In this document: positions 23,187-33,369 of the stretch, piece by piece
Layout of the letters: the number at the start of each line of letters is the position of its first letter
How positions within the stretch are numbered: position 1 is the first letter of the stretch
DNA from: Fennellomyces sp. T-0311
Lineage: Eukaryota; Mucoromycota; Mucoromycetes; Mucorales; Lichtheimiaceae
Assembly: GCA_025266875.1 (NCBI GenBank)
Contig: JALLLT010000057.1
Span: 177,978-241,977 of the forward strand
Direction of reading: 5' to 3'
Length of the DNA stretch: 64,000 nucleotides
Notes under the pieces: generated by a model
Database searches by the model: none
The model's input: only the letters and a program-made list of their open reading frames with translations
What the model was told of the DNA's origin: nothing
Position numbers and translations under genes: made by a program

Positions 23187-25039
23187 ATGGTAGCGATCAT
23201 CAAAAACGCTCAGAAAATATTGCAAAACGCTGAAAAACATATACATGACCGCATATCCCTTCCATTTGGAATTGATGCATCAGTCAAGCAAGTTATCTTG
23301 ACTTTAGGAGTAACAGGCACCATTACGTACGCGGTATCAAATTATATCGTGTATCGGCTTTATTTACACCCTCTTGCCAAAATTCCTGGCCCGCCTGTGG
23401 ATTGGATTCCATTTCTCGGAAATATGAGAACTATCATCCGCGAGGAGGTACGCGAATATGAAAAAAAGAACAATGCCAATAGTCATTGATTCTTGATTGT
23501 TACATAAAAAGGCCGGTGTACCACACAAAAAATGGACTAAAAAGTACGGAGGCATGGTTCTGTACCATGGCCCTTGGAATATACCTCGTCTCCTGATCTC
23601 TGACACCGATGTGCTAAAGGATGTGCTTATGGCACAACACTACGACTTTACAAAGACGCCAGAAGGTGCTCGTTTACTCGGTCGTATCCTTGGTCATGGG
23701 CTTCTTGTTTCAGAGGTTTATTAACTAAGCATTACCATAAAACTATTGTTTGGACTGACACACTGTATAGGGCGAAGTACACCGTCGACAACGTAAAATG
23801 CTAAACCCTGCATTCTCACTGCAAGCCATCCGCGACCTTACACCTATTCTCTTTGTTCCTCCCGTCCAACTCTGCGAAAAATGGATGGATGAAGTCAAGA
23901 CGAAGCAAACAACCGACGATGAAGCTGTCGAAATCATAGTCTCACATGGTCTTTCGCTAGCGACGTTGGACGAAATCGGTCTGGCTGGATTTGGACAGGA
24001 GTTTAATGCAGTTCGATACGATGGCACGGATAAAGTGAGCAAGTTGGGATGGGCATATCAAACTATCTTTGATCCCAAGGGCCCGTCCATTACTGGCATG
24101 CTAGGGTTGTTTATCCCCATGCTCCGTAACCTACCAACGCAGCGTAACCGTGAGCTGAAGACAGCGTTGAAAGTATTGGATAGAGAAAGCAGGGAGGTCG
24201 TTCAACGAGGCATTGAACGCGCAGGGATAAAGAGCGAGGCTTCAGAAAACCATTTACTTGCGCTGATGATTCGCCTTTCAAATGACGAGTCTGGTCAGGG
24301 ATTCACAGCTGAGGAATTAAGAAATCAGTGCTTGACGTTCTTGGCAGCTGGGTAACGTAGTGATATGACAATCCATTTCATCCATTAATATCAGTACCCT
24401 AGACATGAGACCACCGCGGTGTCACTGTCATGGTCCCTGTGGTTGTTGGCACAGCACCAAGATATCCAAGATGCACTACGAGCCGAGGTTACACCTCTCT
24501 TCGATAAAGTCAATATGGAGCACCAGGTTTTCCACGACGATCCTTTTGAAGTGGGATTTGATGGTGCTAACATTCCGTCGTTCGAAGCGATAAACAAGTT
24601 GCATCTGCTTGAGAACATATGTCGCGAAACGTCGCGATTGATCCCTGTGGTACCGCTAACATCGCGGGTTACGGCTAAGGACGTTATTCTGAAGGGTCAA
24701 GTGATTCCAAAGAACACCTATATTGCTTTGTCACCGATTGTAAATCACCACAACAAAGAACTGTGGGGTGAAGACGCGGAAGAGTTCCGACCCGGTCGCT
24801 GGGATGAAGAAGCGGCCGCCAAGGCCGGACCCTATGACTACTTGCCTTTCTTGGCTGGTGGGCGTCAATGCATTGGATACCGTTTCGCACTCATTGAGCT
24901 CAAGATCATCCTGGCTATCCTGATCACCAAGTTCCACTTCTTTGAGAAGCCTGAATTCGTCCTCAAAAAACGACAGATGCTTACCCTGCGACCATCACCA
25001 AATATGACCCTGTTAGTCAAACCTGCTCGTTCCCCGTAG
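23187..25039 (+). CDS. Cytochrome P450 monooxygenase, 4 exons, 560 aa
   Basis: P450s use a haem-thiolate centre and NADPH-P450 reductase to insert one oxygen into lipids, sterols or xenobiotics. Exons: 23187-23447, 23512-23715, 23771-24351, 24403-25039, all in phase. An N-terminal membrane anchor lies at about residues 30-55 (VILTLGVTGTITYAV), followed by the Pro-rich hinge KIPGPPVDW. The I-helix reads FLAAGHETTA (near 345-352), the K-helix ExxR is ETSR (near 424), and the haem-binding loop is FLAGGRQCIGYRF (near 497-509). EFRPGRW is the PERF-like segment. Motif order and length fit microsomal fungal P450s of the CYP5xx/CYP52-like kind; the family number cannot be given. The ATG at 23187 was chosen because no in-frame ATG lies upstream. 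A MITE sits just upstream. Confidence 0.93.
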
Positions 25040-25777
25040 TGATATTTGTTCCAGCGCCTATTTACAAATGTAGCGTGTTGTATTATACTGTTACAGCGAC
25101 CTTGGAGTTCATTTTAAATACACTCCAAGCTACGGTTTGCTTAAGAAGTAAAATTTTAGGTTGGAGGAGAATGGCGCACCATGAATGTCTTAGACGCCAC
25201 CGCTTGATGCAACTAGTTCAACAAACTTTCAGTACAACGGGTCAGCTACTGTCATATCGTAGTGAGACATGATCTGGGTATATAAGAGGAGTAAAAGGAA
25301 GGAAGAAACATCGTAATACGTGGCTAACTGGCGAATTAGCAACCGCAGCTATGATGAGAAATACGGGCAACAATTCAACTAAAACCTGAATGCCTAGTGG
25401 GGACTAAAGTTAAGCTTGTGGTGATGGTAAGCTTGATAGCACGGAGTAGTCAACATATGTCTTGCAACGGTATCGGTTACTTTTCATGCCGATGCCAACA
25501 AGCATGCAGTCATGCAGGAGAAAGAAGAAAGCACTGTAAACAAGTGATAGTTCACGATGATTTCTAGTTTAATTCGCTCTCTACATATAAAAAAATGTGT
25601 GTGAGATTGGCAGGCTATCTGTAGCATAGCATCAATGCTCCATTGCCTAGGTTGGGCTATGAAAACATGCCTGGGATAAGAAAAAATTGAAACTATTTAT
25701 TGTGGTGTCACGACTTACCAAACCCATTCATCCTTCTGAATGACGCGCCTGGGATCCTGATTAATCGAAATATTAGT
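25040..25777. other. Intergenic, 740 bp
   Basis: This stretch lies between the 3' ends of the P450 and the Fanzor relic. It contains a TATATAAG box at 25279-25286 with no gene assigned to it. No coding exon was recognised. Confidence 0.35.
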
Positions 25778-28700
25778 TACCTATGAAAGCTCAAGGGAAA
25801 GATCGTATTACCAATTGGAGCAAACGCGGAAGAGTAGTTATTAGCAAGATAAGACTTGTGTTGCTTGGTTGTTGTTGCTGCGCGTCGGAAGGGGGGAAGA
25901 CCAGGCCATCCTTCGCAATCATCGTAGAAAGAGTCATGAATGCAACATTGGAACTCCTGATGCTGTCTCGGCTCATTGTGTTGTATCTTGAGATCGCGAC
26001 TGGGACAAGCAGGGTTGCGGCATATCTTCGATCCATTAGACTTTTTCTTCTTCCTTTGCCTGCGGTACATATGGTTGTGCAAACGCCGGAAACAATAAGG
26101 ACATATGGATGACGACAAATGTTCATCACCGACTACAATGCAGTCGTCTTGCACTGAGCACATCGCGTCTTTGGTTTTTTTGGGAACCTCTGCGTGCGTG
26201 CCCTCGTATCGGGCTGTTCCCTATACAATATTGTCAGTTTCGAGTCATAGGTATTCATGGGAACAAACTCACGTGGAACCCAGCTTCCAAAACAGTTCAG
26301 CACGTGGCTTCCCTTTGTACCAGCAACGATTGCAGCTCGTCTCCGTGCTGAGAATCGACGGTGTGCCTTCTTGTCTCGAACATCGTGCGTTTTCCTGTCT
26401 TTTACCAACGATTTCGAACTTGCCTCCTTTCCAGCACGCTTCTTCCTCTCTCGTTTCTTGCGATATTTTGTCGATAGCGTGATACAGTTGATCTTTTTGG
26501 CTGTAACCTTGTGTGGGCCTGACAATGAGGAAATGCGTTCGAGCTGCTGTTGCTCAGGACGGGCAACGTCAATATCCATTGCTACTGATCCTTCACTGAG
26601 TCCAGAGACAGAGGATCAAGGTCATCATCTTCGGTGCCGCACAATGTTGCGAATCTGTTGATATGTTCAAACATCGATCCCAATGTTTGGTCTGTCGTAC
26701 ATATCGTCACCACAATCCCGGGGTCGCTTCCAGAAACGAAATTGTTTGTGTTTGCGGCAGCTTTCATGTACTCGATTAGCTTCAAAGCTCCTGCGCGTCT
26801 CTGAGCTTTTGGGGAGTTCAACCTCAAAGCCAGATCGGTGCACATTTCCCTGTAGCGCTGGTACCACTCGCGGTGTGAAAGGACAGCATCGCATGATATA
26901 GCTTGGTCCGGATCGAACTCGTCAAGATCCTTGGCATCATCGTCCCTTGGCTGACAATGTTGGATATAGCGTTGAAACGACTTGGTCGGAGCGCCATGTT
27001 CAACCAGTTCCTTGGCATCGTGTTCATACGTCGCTCGGACCATGTGTTTCTGACTGATACATTCAGTTGAGCGAGTGCGGTAGCAAAACTGTGCCTGTAT
27101 GTGAATTTAGCGACCGTGGCGCGAGGTAGAGATTCCAGCAGATGGTCCATAACTACTTGGAGGTTGCTATAAGGAGTATATCAGCTAAGCACCGTTTTCA
27201 ATAAGCATGCCAACTTACTTGTTTGGTTCTTTGGCTTTCTTCCTGCCAAGGTATGCCGTCGCTGTGCGGGACAGATGCTGGAACGACAGGACATTGTCTT
27301 TCTGGAATTTCTTAATAAGCTTTGCATCCGGTTCCTAGATGAGGAAGCGTGTCTCCGACTCAGTATCTTGGATGAAGCTCTGTGGCACCAGTTGCTTGAT
27401 GTCAAACTCCTTTGGCTTCTGTTCTGGATCATAAAGTTCAGCGAGGCGGCTGCTTGCAACCTTCAAAGGGCGCATTTTCAATTAGTAACGCTATCCAGCC
27501 GAGACACCAATGGAATGGTACTACTTACCATGTCTGTGAAAAGTTCTATGGGACCATGCATGGAGTCTATCTCACGACTTACTTTTGCTTGTTCCTCGTC
27601 AAGCTTCCCAGCGATGTCCTCGTCAATCAAAGTATCGCGGAACGCAAATTTCAGTGATGCTTGTACTCCTCGTCGCTCATCTTTGAATTGCGATAGCTTT
27701 GTCGCAAATGCTTGCGCAACAGATTATAATGCAGTCAGCTCAAATCCGGAGATACGCTCATCGAACCCTTACCTCAGAAATCCACTGTCATCATCTTCAT
27801 TGATGACCATCGGTTCCTCCCGCTCAGATTCCGTTGGCGTGGACTCGACGTCCTCTTCTTGCTGCCCGGCATCATCAATATGCATGCGCACAAGCTACGG
27901 ATGATTGGTAAGTTGATATGTATCGTCAGAGTATAAGTTACAGCTATATCTCTTGGACGTAATCATCGTGGGTTTCTGACAGGTACATTCCGTATTCAGC
28001 TCTAGGTGCGGTATGCAAAGTTGGTGGAGCACGTGCAAAAAGCTTTTCAAGCTCATTCTCCCATAATGCAGCCCAGTTTGCGCCCTTGAACACCGATTTA
28101 GTGTGGTGGCGAGCGTTCTCAGGCAAGAGATCAAGCTGGTATTGGGAATTAATTTTGCTTGTCACATTTCCCAAAATCCTGACGGTAATCGACCGGTGGC
28201 AGTGCGCCGCTGCTCCCTGACATCGTCGATGGTTCTACCAGCAGAAAGAACATGATGGTTGTAATATACTTCTACAGTCTCCATGCTATATATCAAAAAG
28301 GGGCCAATGATCGATACTTTTCGTTAATGCCCAATGAATTGGTCAACTCGTTCCTACTTACACCATGCTGATGATTTCTTCTTCATATTTTTCGTCCGAT
28401 ATGTTGGAGTGATCGATTTCCGATTGTCTTGACTTCTTGGACCCTTCCGATCGGAAGATTGCTATAGGAGTATGTGGTTCTGCAGTGGGAAGCGCTTGCT
28501 GCTCGTCGAAGAATTCAGTATCAAACAATTCCAGCGGCTCCCATTCGCCTACTGCGTCGAACGAATCCAAGTGGTGTAATACTGATATCAAGTATCTCGT
28601 AGGATCGCAACCGTTGACGATTATTGGCTTTTTCCTGGTACAAAACACGAATATTCTGAGGTTCAAGGCGTGCGCGAGTGCCGTGAGGGCAAGGAGACTC

Positions 28701-29209
28701 TTGACTGGTCTGTCGTCTGAAATACCGTTCCCAAGTTGAAGCATGACCAGCGGATGATGGTGGACTTGGATGCTGTTCATAATCGTGCAAAGCAGGTGCT
28801 GTACGGTGGTCATGGTGCTGGATACTTGCAAACAGCGTCTTTCGAGCCATGCAACTGCTTATCGTCTCGACTCTGGTGCAATCGGCTGCTCCGACGCAGC
28901 ACTATACGCGCGTCTATAGCGATTGGTGGCATCTCGCGATTGATCAGTGTTTGCATTGACCAATTCATCCTTGATGGCAACTTAAAGCAGCGTGGGCCGA
29001 TCACAACCTCTTTAAAAATTGTTAGTGTGTTTGGATAAGGATCGCTTATCCATGCATACCATGAAGAGCTGATTGCCAGCCAATGCTTCGTGATCAGTAC
29101 CACTGTTACTTTCCAGTGAAACATCGCTGTCGGTGTCCATGGGATCATTCATGGTGCGTGGAGTCAAGAGTGGTGCGCGTCGCTCGTGAGTCCCGCTCAC
29201 AAAATTCAC
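25778..29209 (-). pseudogene. Decayed Fanzor-type (TnpB-like) nuclease gene, multi-exon
   Basis: Reading minus from the ATG at 29209 (or 29152), exon-like blocks with GT-AG borders run to 25780. The C-terminal half has the landmarks of TnpB/Fanzor RuvC nucleases in order. The RuvC-I motif is SGSDPGIVVTIC (DPG at 26717-26725). A basic helix follows (STKYRKKRERKKRAG), then DEHLSSSICPYC with a second pair CRNPACPS (zinc ribbon, about 26130-26000). The RuvC-III motif is RDSIRSSNVAFM (near 25970). Fanzors are eukaryotic RNA-guided DNA endonucleases carried by transposons. The motifs lie in different frames without introns between them. Shifts are seen near 27072, 26590, 26330 and 25970, and a TAG lies at 27335-27337 (unless it is a splice acceptor). 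The N-terminal half (ALTALAHALNLRIFVFC and VLSAGRTIDDVREQRRTATG) is not recognised beyond this assignment. The gene cannot encode a working enzyme as read. Confidence 0.6.
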
Positions 29210-30077
29210 TGTGTACGCGTTTTTCCTTTTTCACCTCGAAGTTCGAAGTCCCTTTGCTGCTGCTCCTTTAATCGTCGAAACAAACCTCGTTGTATCACCG
29301 ACGATTTTATAAATGTACGATTGCTTTATGCTCTTGGGTTGACCATGCCCCATGGATCGAGCAGTGGCGAGAAGCATGCGTCAAGTACAATATACACAGC
29401 ATTTTGATGTAGTTACTATAAATACCGCCTCTGATTATAGTGTTCTGATATGTTTATATCCAGAGCTAGCCCACGTGGCCCGTCTTTGCTCTTAATCAAT
29501 GGCGACTAATATAGTAGCAAGAGTAGCAGTATACTATTAAGTAACCCGCGACCCATCCGTCTATTGTTACAATTACATAGTAACTGTATAATTCTTTTCT
29601 ATTATCGTTTTCAGAGTGATCTTTTGTACTTGATGGGCACCTATACGATTCTCGCATAACGTAATTCTCTTGGTCCGGGATACGTGGTAATCACCAGTCC
29701 AGTGCTGCATCGAATTAAAGTTGCGACATGTTTTTGACACCTCTACGGCTCTAAATATGGACGGGCAGGTCCGTGGACCGCCCGTTTTGGCTCGGCATTT
29801 TCGGGCATCGGGCCAGGAAAGCTGCATGAAGATGAGTGCCCGAACGTAAAACATATGTATTTTCTCTATGAAACGTCTATCTAAATGAGGCCATTGTTAT
29901 ATATGTAATTTGATATTTTCAAAACCGCGTATTGTAAATAAAGATAAATCAACTAAGTATACATCTTTAGTATGGAAATATTTGTCAAAGTGTTGACCAG
30001 CTTCTATAAGGATCCGGCTACACCATGATTGGTGTTGATGAGCCAAGCCGTGATAATGGAAGGCTGCTATGTCAATT
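29210..30077. other. Intergenic with a GC-rich palindrome
   Basis: No gene was recognised. At 29761-29785 lies a GC-rich near-perfect palindrome (ACGGGCAGGTCCG with complement GGACCGCCCGT), conspicuous in AT-rich surroundings. A second CGGGC-rich stretch follows at 29800-29815. Confidence 0.45.
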
Positions 30078-30224
30078 AGCACTATGTTATCTGGTTTAGA
30101 TAGTGATAGAAGAACAAATAGAAGAGACAATAGGAATCCTTTGAGACACGGATTTATTCTGAATAACAGATCAAGTTCAACTATCAATTCAATATTCCTT
30201 TTATACTGGGCAATACGTTGTACG

Positions 30225-30624
30225 TGTGGTGAGAGAGTTATATGATATAAAACTGGTAACAAGAATAGAATTCGTTGAGAATCTGAATAATTGTATCTCC
30301 TTTATTATGGATGAACTCTCTCTCTTTTATATCTTTTACTGGAGATTCTAATATCCGTTCCTGGATAAATGATACTTGGTCGAGGACGTATCGGGTTGCG
30401 TGTTCGTCTTATGTTTTACCGACGACGGCAGATATCGACTCGGTGTACTCTGTGATAGGTGCATGTCCTGTAGAACATCATTCAGCTTCCTTGAAACCGG
30501 TGTAAGGTAATACCGTTCATATCTTAGTCATCAATACTCTTCCAGAGTGTTCGTCTGATGGAATGTGCTAGAATGGACGTTTGACCGATCTCCATTATGT
30601 ACATATATGTAGTGGTTCACTACA
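30225..30624. mobile_element. Nested solo LTR of family 2, 400 bp
   Basis: It begins TGTGGTGAGAGAG and ends GTTCACTACA (TG...CA). It is flanked by the 5-bp duplication GTACG (30220-30224 and 30625-30629). Copy B shows the uninterrupted target sequence (GTTGTACGGATTGCACC), which proves the insertion. No internal coding part is present, so it is a recombination product of a full element. Confidence 0.8.
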
Positions 30625-30702
30625 GTACGGATTGCGCCATCCATGATTCTAAGTGACAATGTAGTACGGATTCCACCATTCTTGATTCTGAACGCGCATT
30701 AA
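30625..30702. repeat. Imperfect tandem duplication of about 39 bp within copy A
   Basis: Two units start GTACGGATT: one at 30625-30663 (GTACGGATTGCGCCATCC) and one at 30664 on (GTACGGATTCCACCATTC). Copy B has only one. The duplication arose next to the nested LTR. Confidence 0.6.
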
Positions 30703-31137
30703 GCTGAGTGCGACTTGGTATTTTAATCTTCTATTTTCGAAATTAACTCTTGGACACCACAAGCACTATTCAAATTGCCCGCAACATGCTAATACGCAAA
30801 CGTCTTAAAACTTGGATAAGGATCTGCATTAGTGTGAAAGGGCTATGTGTTCAAGCAAAGATAATTTCCAGAAGGCATTGCAAAAGCAGAAGTAAAACGC
30901 GAAGATAAGCAAGTAGGTACAATGATAGATTTATGAAACAAAAAAAAAAAGAGAATAACAATAGTGATTGAAAAGTGCCTCGACCCTACAGACACTTTAT
31001 TACTGAAAAAAACCAACCTTTGGCTTACTAAATGTGGTGCTTCGCGGAAAACCATCGGATAAAGAAAAAAGAGCTATGACAAGCATCCTTCATCTTGAGT
31101 AGTGCGCTTGAAAAAGTGTACCTATTTGAAAAACAAT

Positions 31138-31713
31138 AAGGGTGGCTGTGTATTGTTACGCTACTTTTGGTTCTGAAAACTAAAATCTGTTAAGGTCACT
31201 TAGAATGGTAAAACCTTATTGGTTCATATGAAACCTAAAATTACCCAGAAACGAATAATTATCCAGAAACAAATTTTTTGTTCAGAATACGAGACCTTGT
31301 TCAGAAAAAGATCTTATCAGAATAGCTATCTGTTCCTCCTTAGTGTAATTATCCAGAATACCCTTAGATTCTAGAAATATATAGCTGGAATATATAAGGT
31401 ATAAATAGAGCATTCGTATTTTCAATAAACTACAGTTCTTTTCCTGCTAAACTTTACTTTTTAGCTTTTTCTCTTTTGAGACATATTTAGTTTTTTTTCT
31501 AGATATTACTGCAGTTGGCATCCGAGTATAAGTCCAAGCTCAAGAACTCCTGCGGTCAATTTAACTAACCTTTTAGGTTACTAACCTATGTTTAGGTATT
31601 ATATGAAAAACTCATTAAGACAAGCTATTCTTGTCAAATTTTCAGTTGTGTCTAAAACAATAGAGATACGGCATAACAGTATGCACCATTAGAGTATGTA
31701 CGCAGCCACCCTT
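31138..31713. mobile_element. Candidate non-autonomous element with 15-bp inverted ends
   Basis: AAGGGTGGCTGTGTA at 31138-31152 is matched by the reverse complement of 31699-31713 at 14 of 15 positions. No clear target duplication is seen. Inside lies a promoter-like block (TATAAATAGAGCATTCG near 31400, then TCAATAAACTACAG) that resembles the core of an LTR. The region may therefore be an LTR remnant instead. No coding frame was recognised. Confidence 0.35.
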
Positions 31714-31923
31714 TTTTGATTGAGATGCACAATGTCGAAATGGAATGGAGTGCCAGTAAAACAAAGCTGAGTCATATGGTAAAATTGAGTTGTATGGAAA
31801 ATAAATGTGGTCGAGTAGTACTATATGTGGTGATTAAAAATTCATTCTGAAGCAATATAGTCAACCTGAATTCCATTTGACAGGCATCGAGAGAAAAAAC
31901 GTTGCTGAAAAAATGCAAAGCAG

Positions 31924-32159
31924 TGTGTTATCTGGTTTAAATAGTAATAGAAGAGCAAATAGAAGAGACAATAGGAATCCTTTGAGACATGGATTTATTC
32001 TAAATAACAGATCCAGTTCAACTATCAATTCAATATTCCTTTTATACTGAGCAATACGTTGTACGGATTGCACCATTCTTGATTCTGAACGGGCATTAAG
32101 CTGAGTGCGACTCGGTATTTTAATCTTCCATTTTCAGACTTAAACTCTTAGACACCACA
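31924..32159. mobile_element. Solo LTR of family 1 (copy B), 236 bp
   Basis: It starts TGTGTTATCTGG and ends TAGACACCACA. It is flanked by the 5-bp duplication AGCAG (31919-31923 and 32160-32164). It is the uninterrupted sister of copy A at 30083-30761. Confidence 0.82.
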
Positions 32160-32164
32160 AGCAG

Positions 32165-33015
32165 GATGCATTTCTATGCCATTTGCGATGTCGAATTGCT
32201 GGTTTATCTCACTGTGTTGCTTTGGCTTTTGTACTTTTTGATCTTCCTTTGTTGCTTGCAGAAGTTCTGCTATTTCAAAAAAGTGTGTGCAAGATAGCGA
32301 TTATGTGATCCAATATAATAATGACAACTTTTTGTAATATTTTCAAATAAGATCAAACGTCAAAGTGCGAGACCGAATTAAAGACCTTTTTATTGATAAC
32401 AAACTACTCAGATATTTATATTGTTGAAGTGGTCAGGATGAACACTTCTTGATGATGTTCCAAATCCATGTTTAGATGGCAATATAGGATGAGCATCCTG
32501 TTAAGTAATTCATGTTTTGGATAAACTCGATGAGTCCTTTGATGTCCTAATCTAGATCAAAGTGGTTTTGGACAGATGTTGGCAGAAACTGGACTAATGG
32601 ATGACGTACAGTTGGTGCCATCGAAAGAACGAATAGAATGAATGTGTCTAAGACTGAAACAAGAAGGCATTCTCTGTGGGAAGGTGTAGGATATGACACT
32701 TTTGCCCAAACATTATATATAATAACATAGGGCAGAACTGCATTTCACTTCTACATTAGTCACTGCTGCATTAAGCTCGTTCATATTGTAGACTTCATTA
32801 GGTGGGCCACTTTAATTTGGGCTCTTATAATTTCAGGTTCAGGCAAAAGATATGGCCCATTTAGAGCTCTAGTGTCTATAAGTAACCTAATTAACTGAGT
32901 ATTTAGTAAGCATAAAGCTCAACATTCCAATGTCGGAAGTGAAAAGTAGCAGTAAGGATAGAAAGCTTTTATTTGCTGATGGACAATATATATGACAAAG
33001 AAGCTTATTAGTAGG
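32165..33015. other. Intergenic, AT-rich
   Basis: This 850-bp stretch lies between a solo LTR and the Gypsy element. No gene, RNA or repeat was recognised. Confidence 0.4.
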
Positions 33016-33020
33016 GCTTG

Positions 33021-33337
33021 TGTTGTATCCACAACATGATTATGGCTTATGCATCATTTACCCTTGTTTGCTTATTGACAACGGGTTACTTTAATTTTCC
33101 GATCAACAGCCACATCCCTGTCTTGACATGCGTTCATCGTAATAACCTTGCCTATCTTAGTGAAACCCACATAACCCTGGTTACCACAGCGGTTCATGTG
33201 CCTTACAACCATGTCAACGATCCAACCCCTCGAGAATAAGCTTTTATTATTTAAAGTGATGATTCAACATACGAAATAAATCAGTCATTACTTGAGTCTC
33301 GTCACTTACCGGCCTCTTCTTATTGTTGAATATCACA
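33021..33337 (+). repeat. 5' LTR of the Gypsy element
   Basis: It starts TGTTGTATCCACAACATG and ends GTTGAATATCACA (TG...CA). Its first 14 bases form a small palindrome. It carries the promoter of the element; the exact start site is not assigned. Confidence 0.92.
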
Positions 33338-33369
33338 TTTTTTTTGACGAATTCTCTCACTGATTTACC

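Larger units (their letters stand above)
30083..30761. mobile_element. Solo LTR of family 1 (copy A), interrupted by another solo LTR
   Basis: It starts TATGTTATCTGG (TG mutated to TA) and ends GGACACCACA. It is flanked by the 5-bp duplication AGCAC (30078-30082 and 30762-30766). It is the same family as copy B at 31924-32159, which it matches closely over both halves. It contains a nested solo LTR (30225-30624) and a tandem duplication of about 39 bp. Without these its length is about 235 bp, equal to copy B. Confidence 0.8.
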
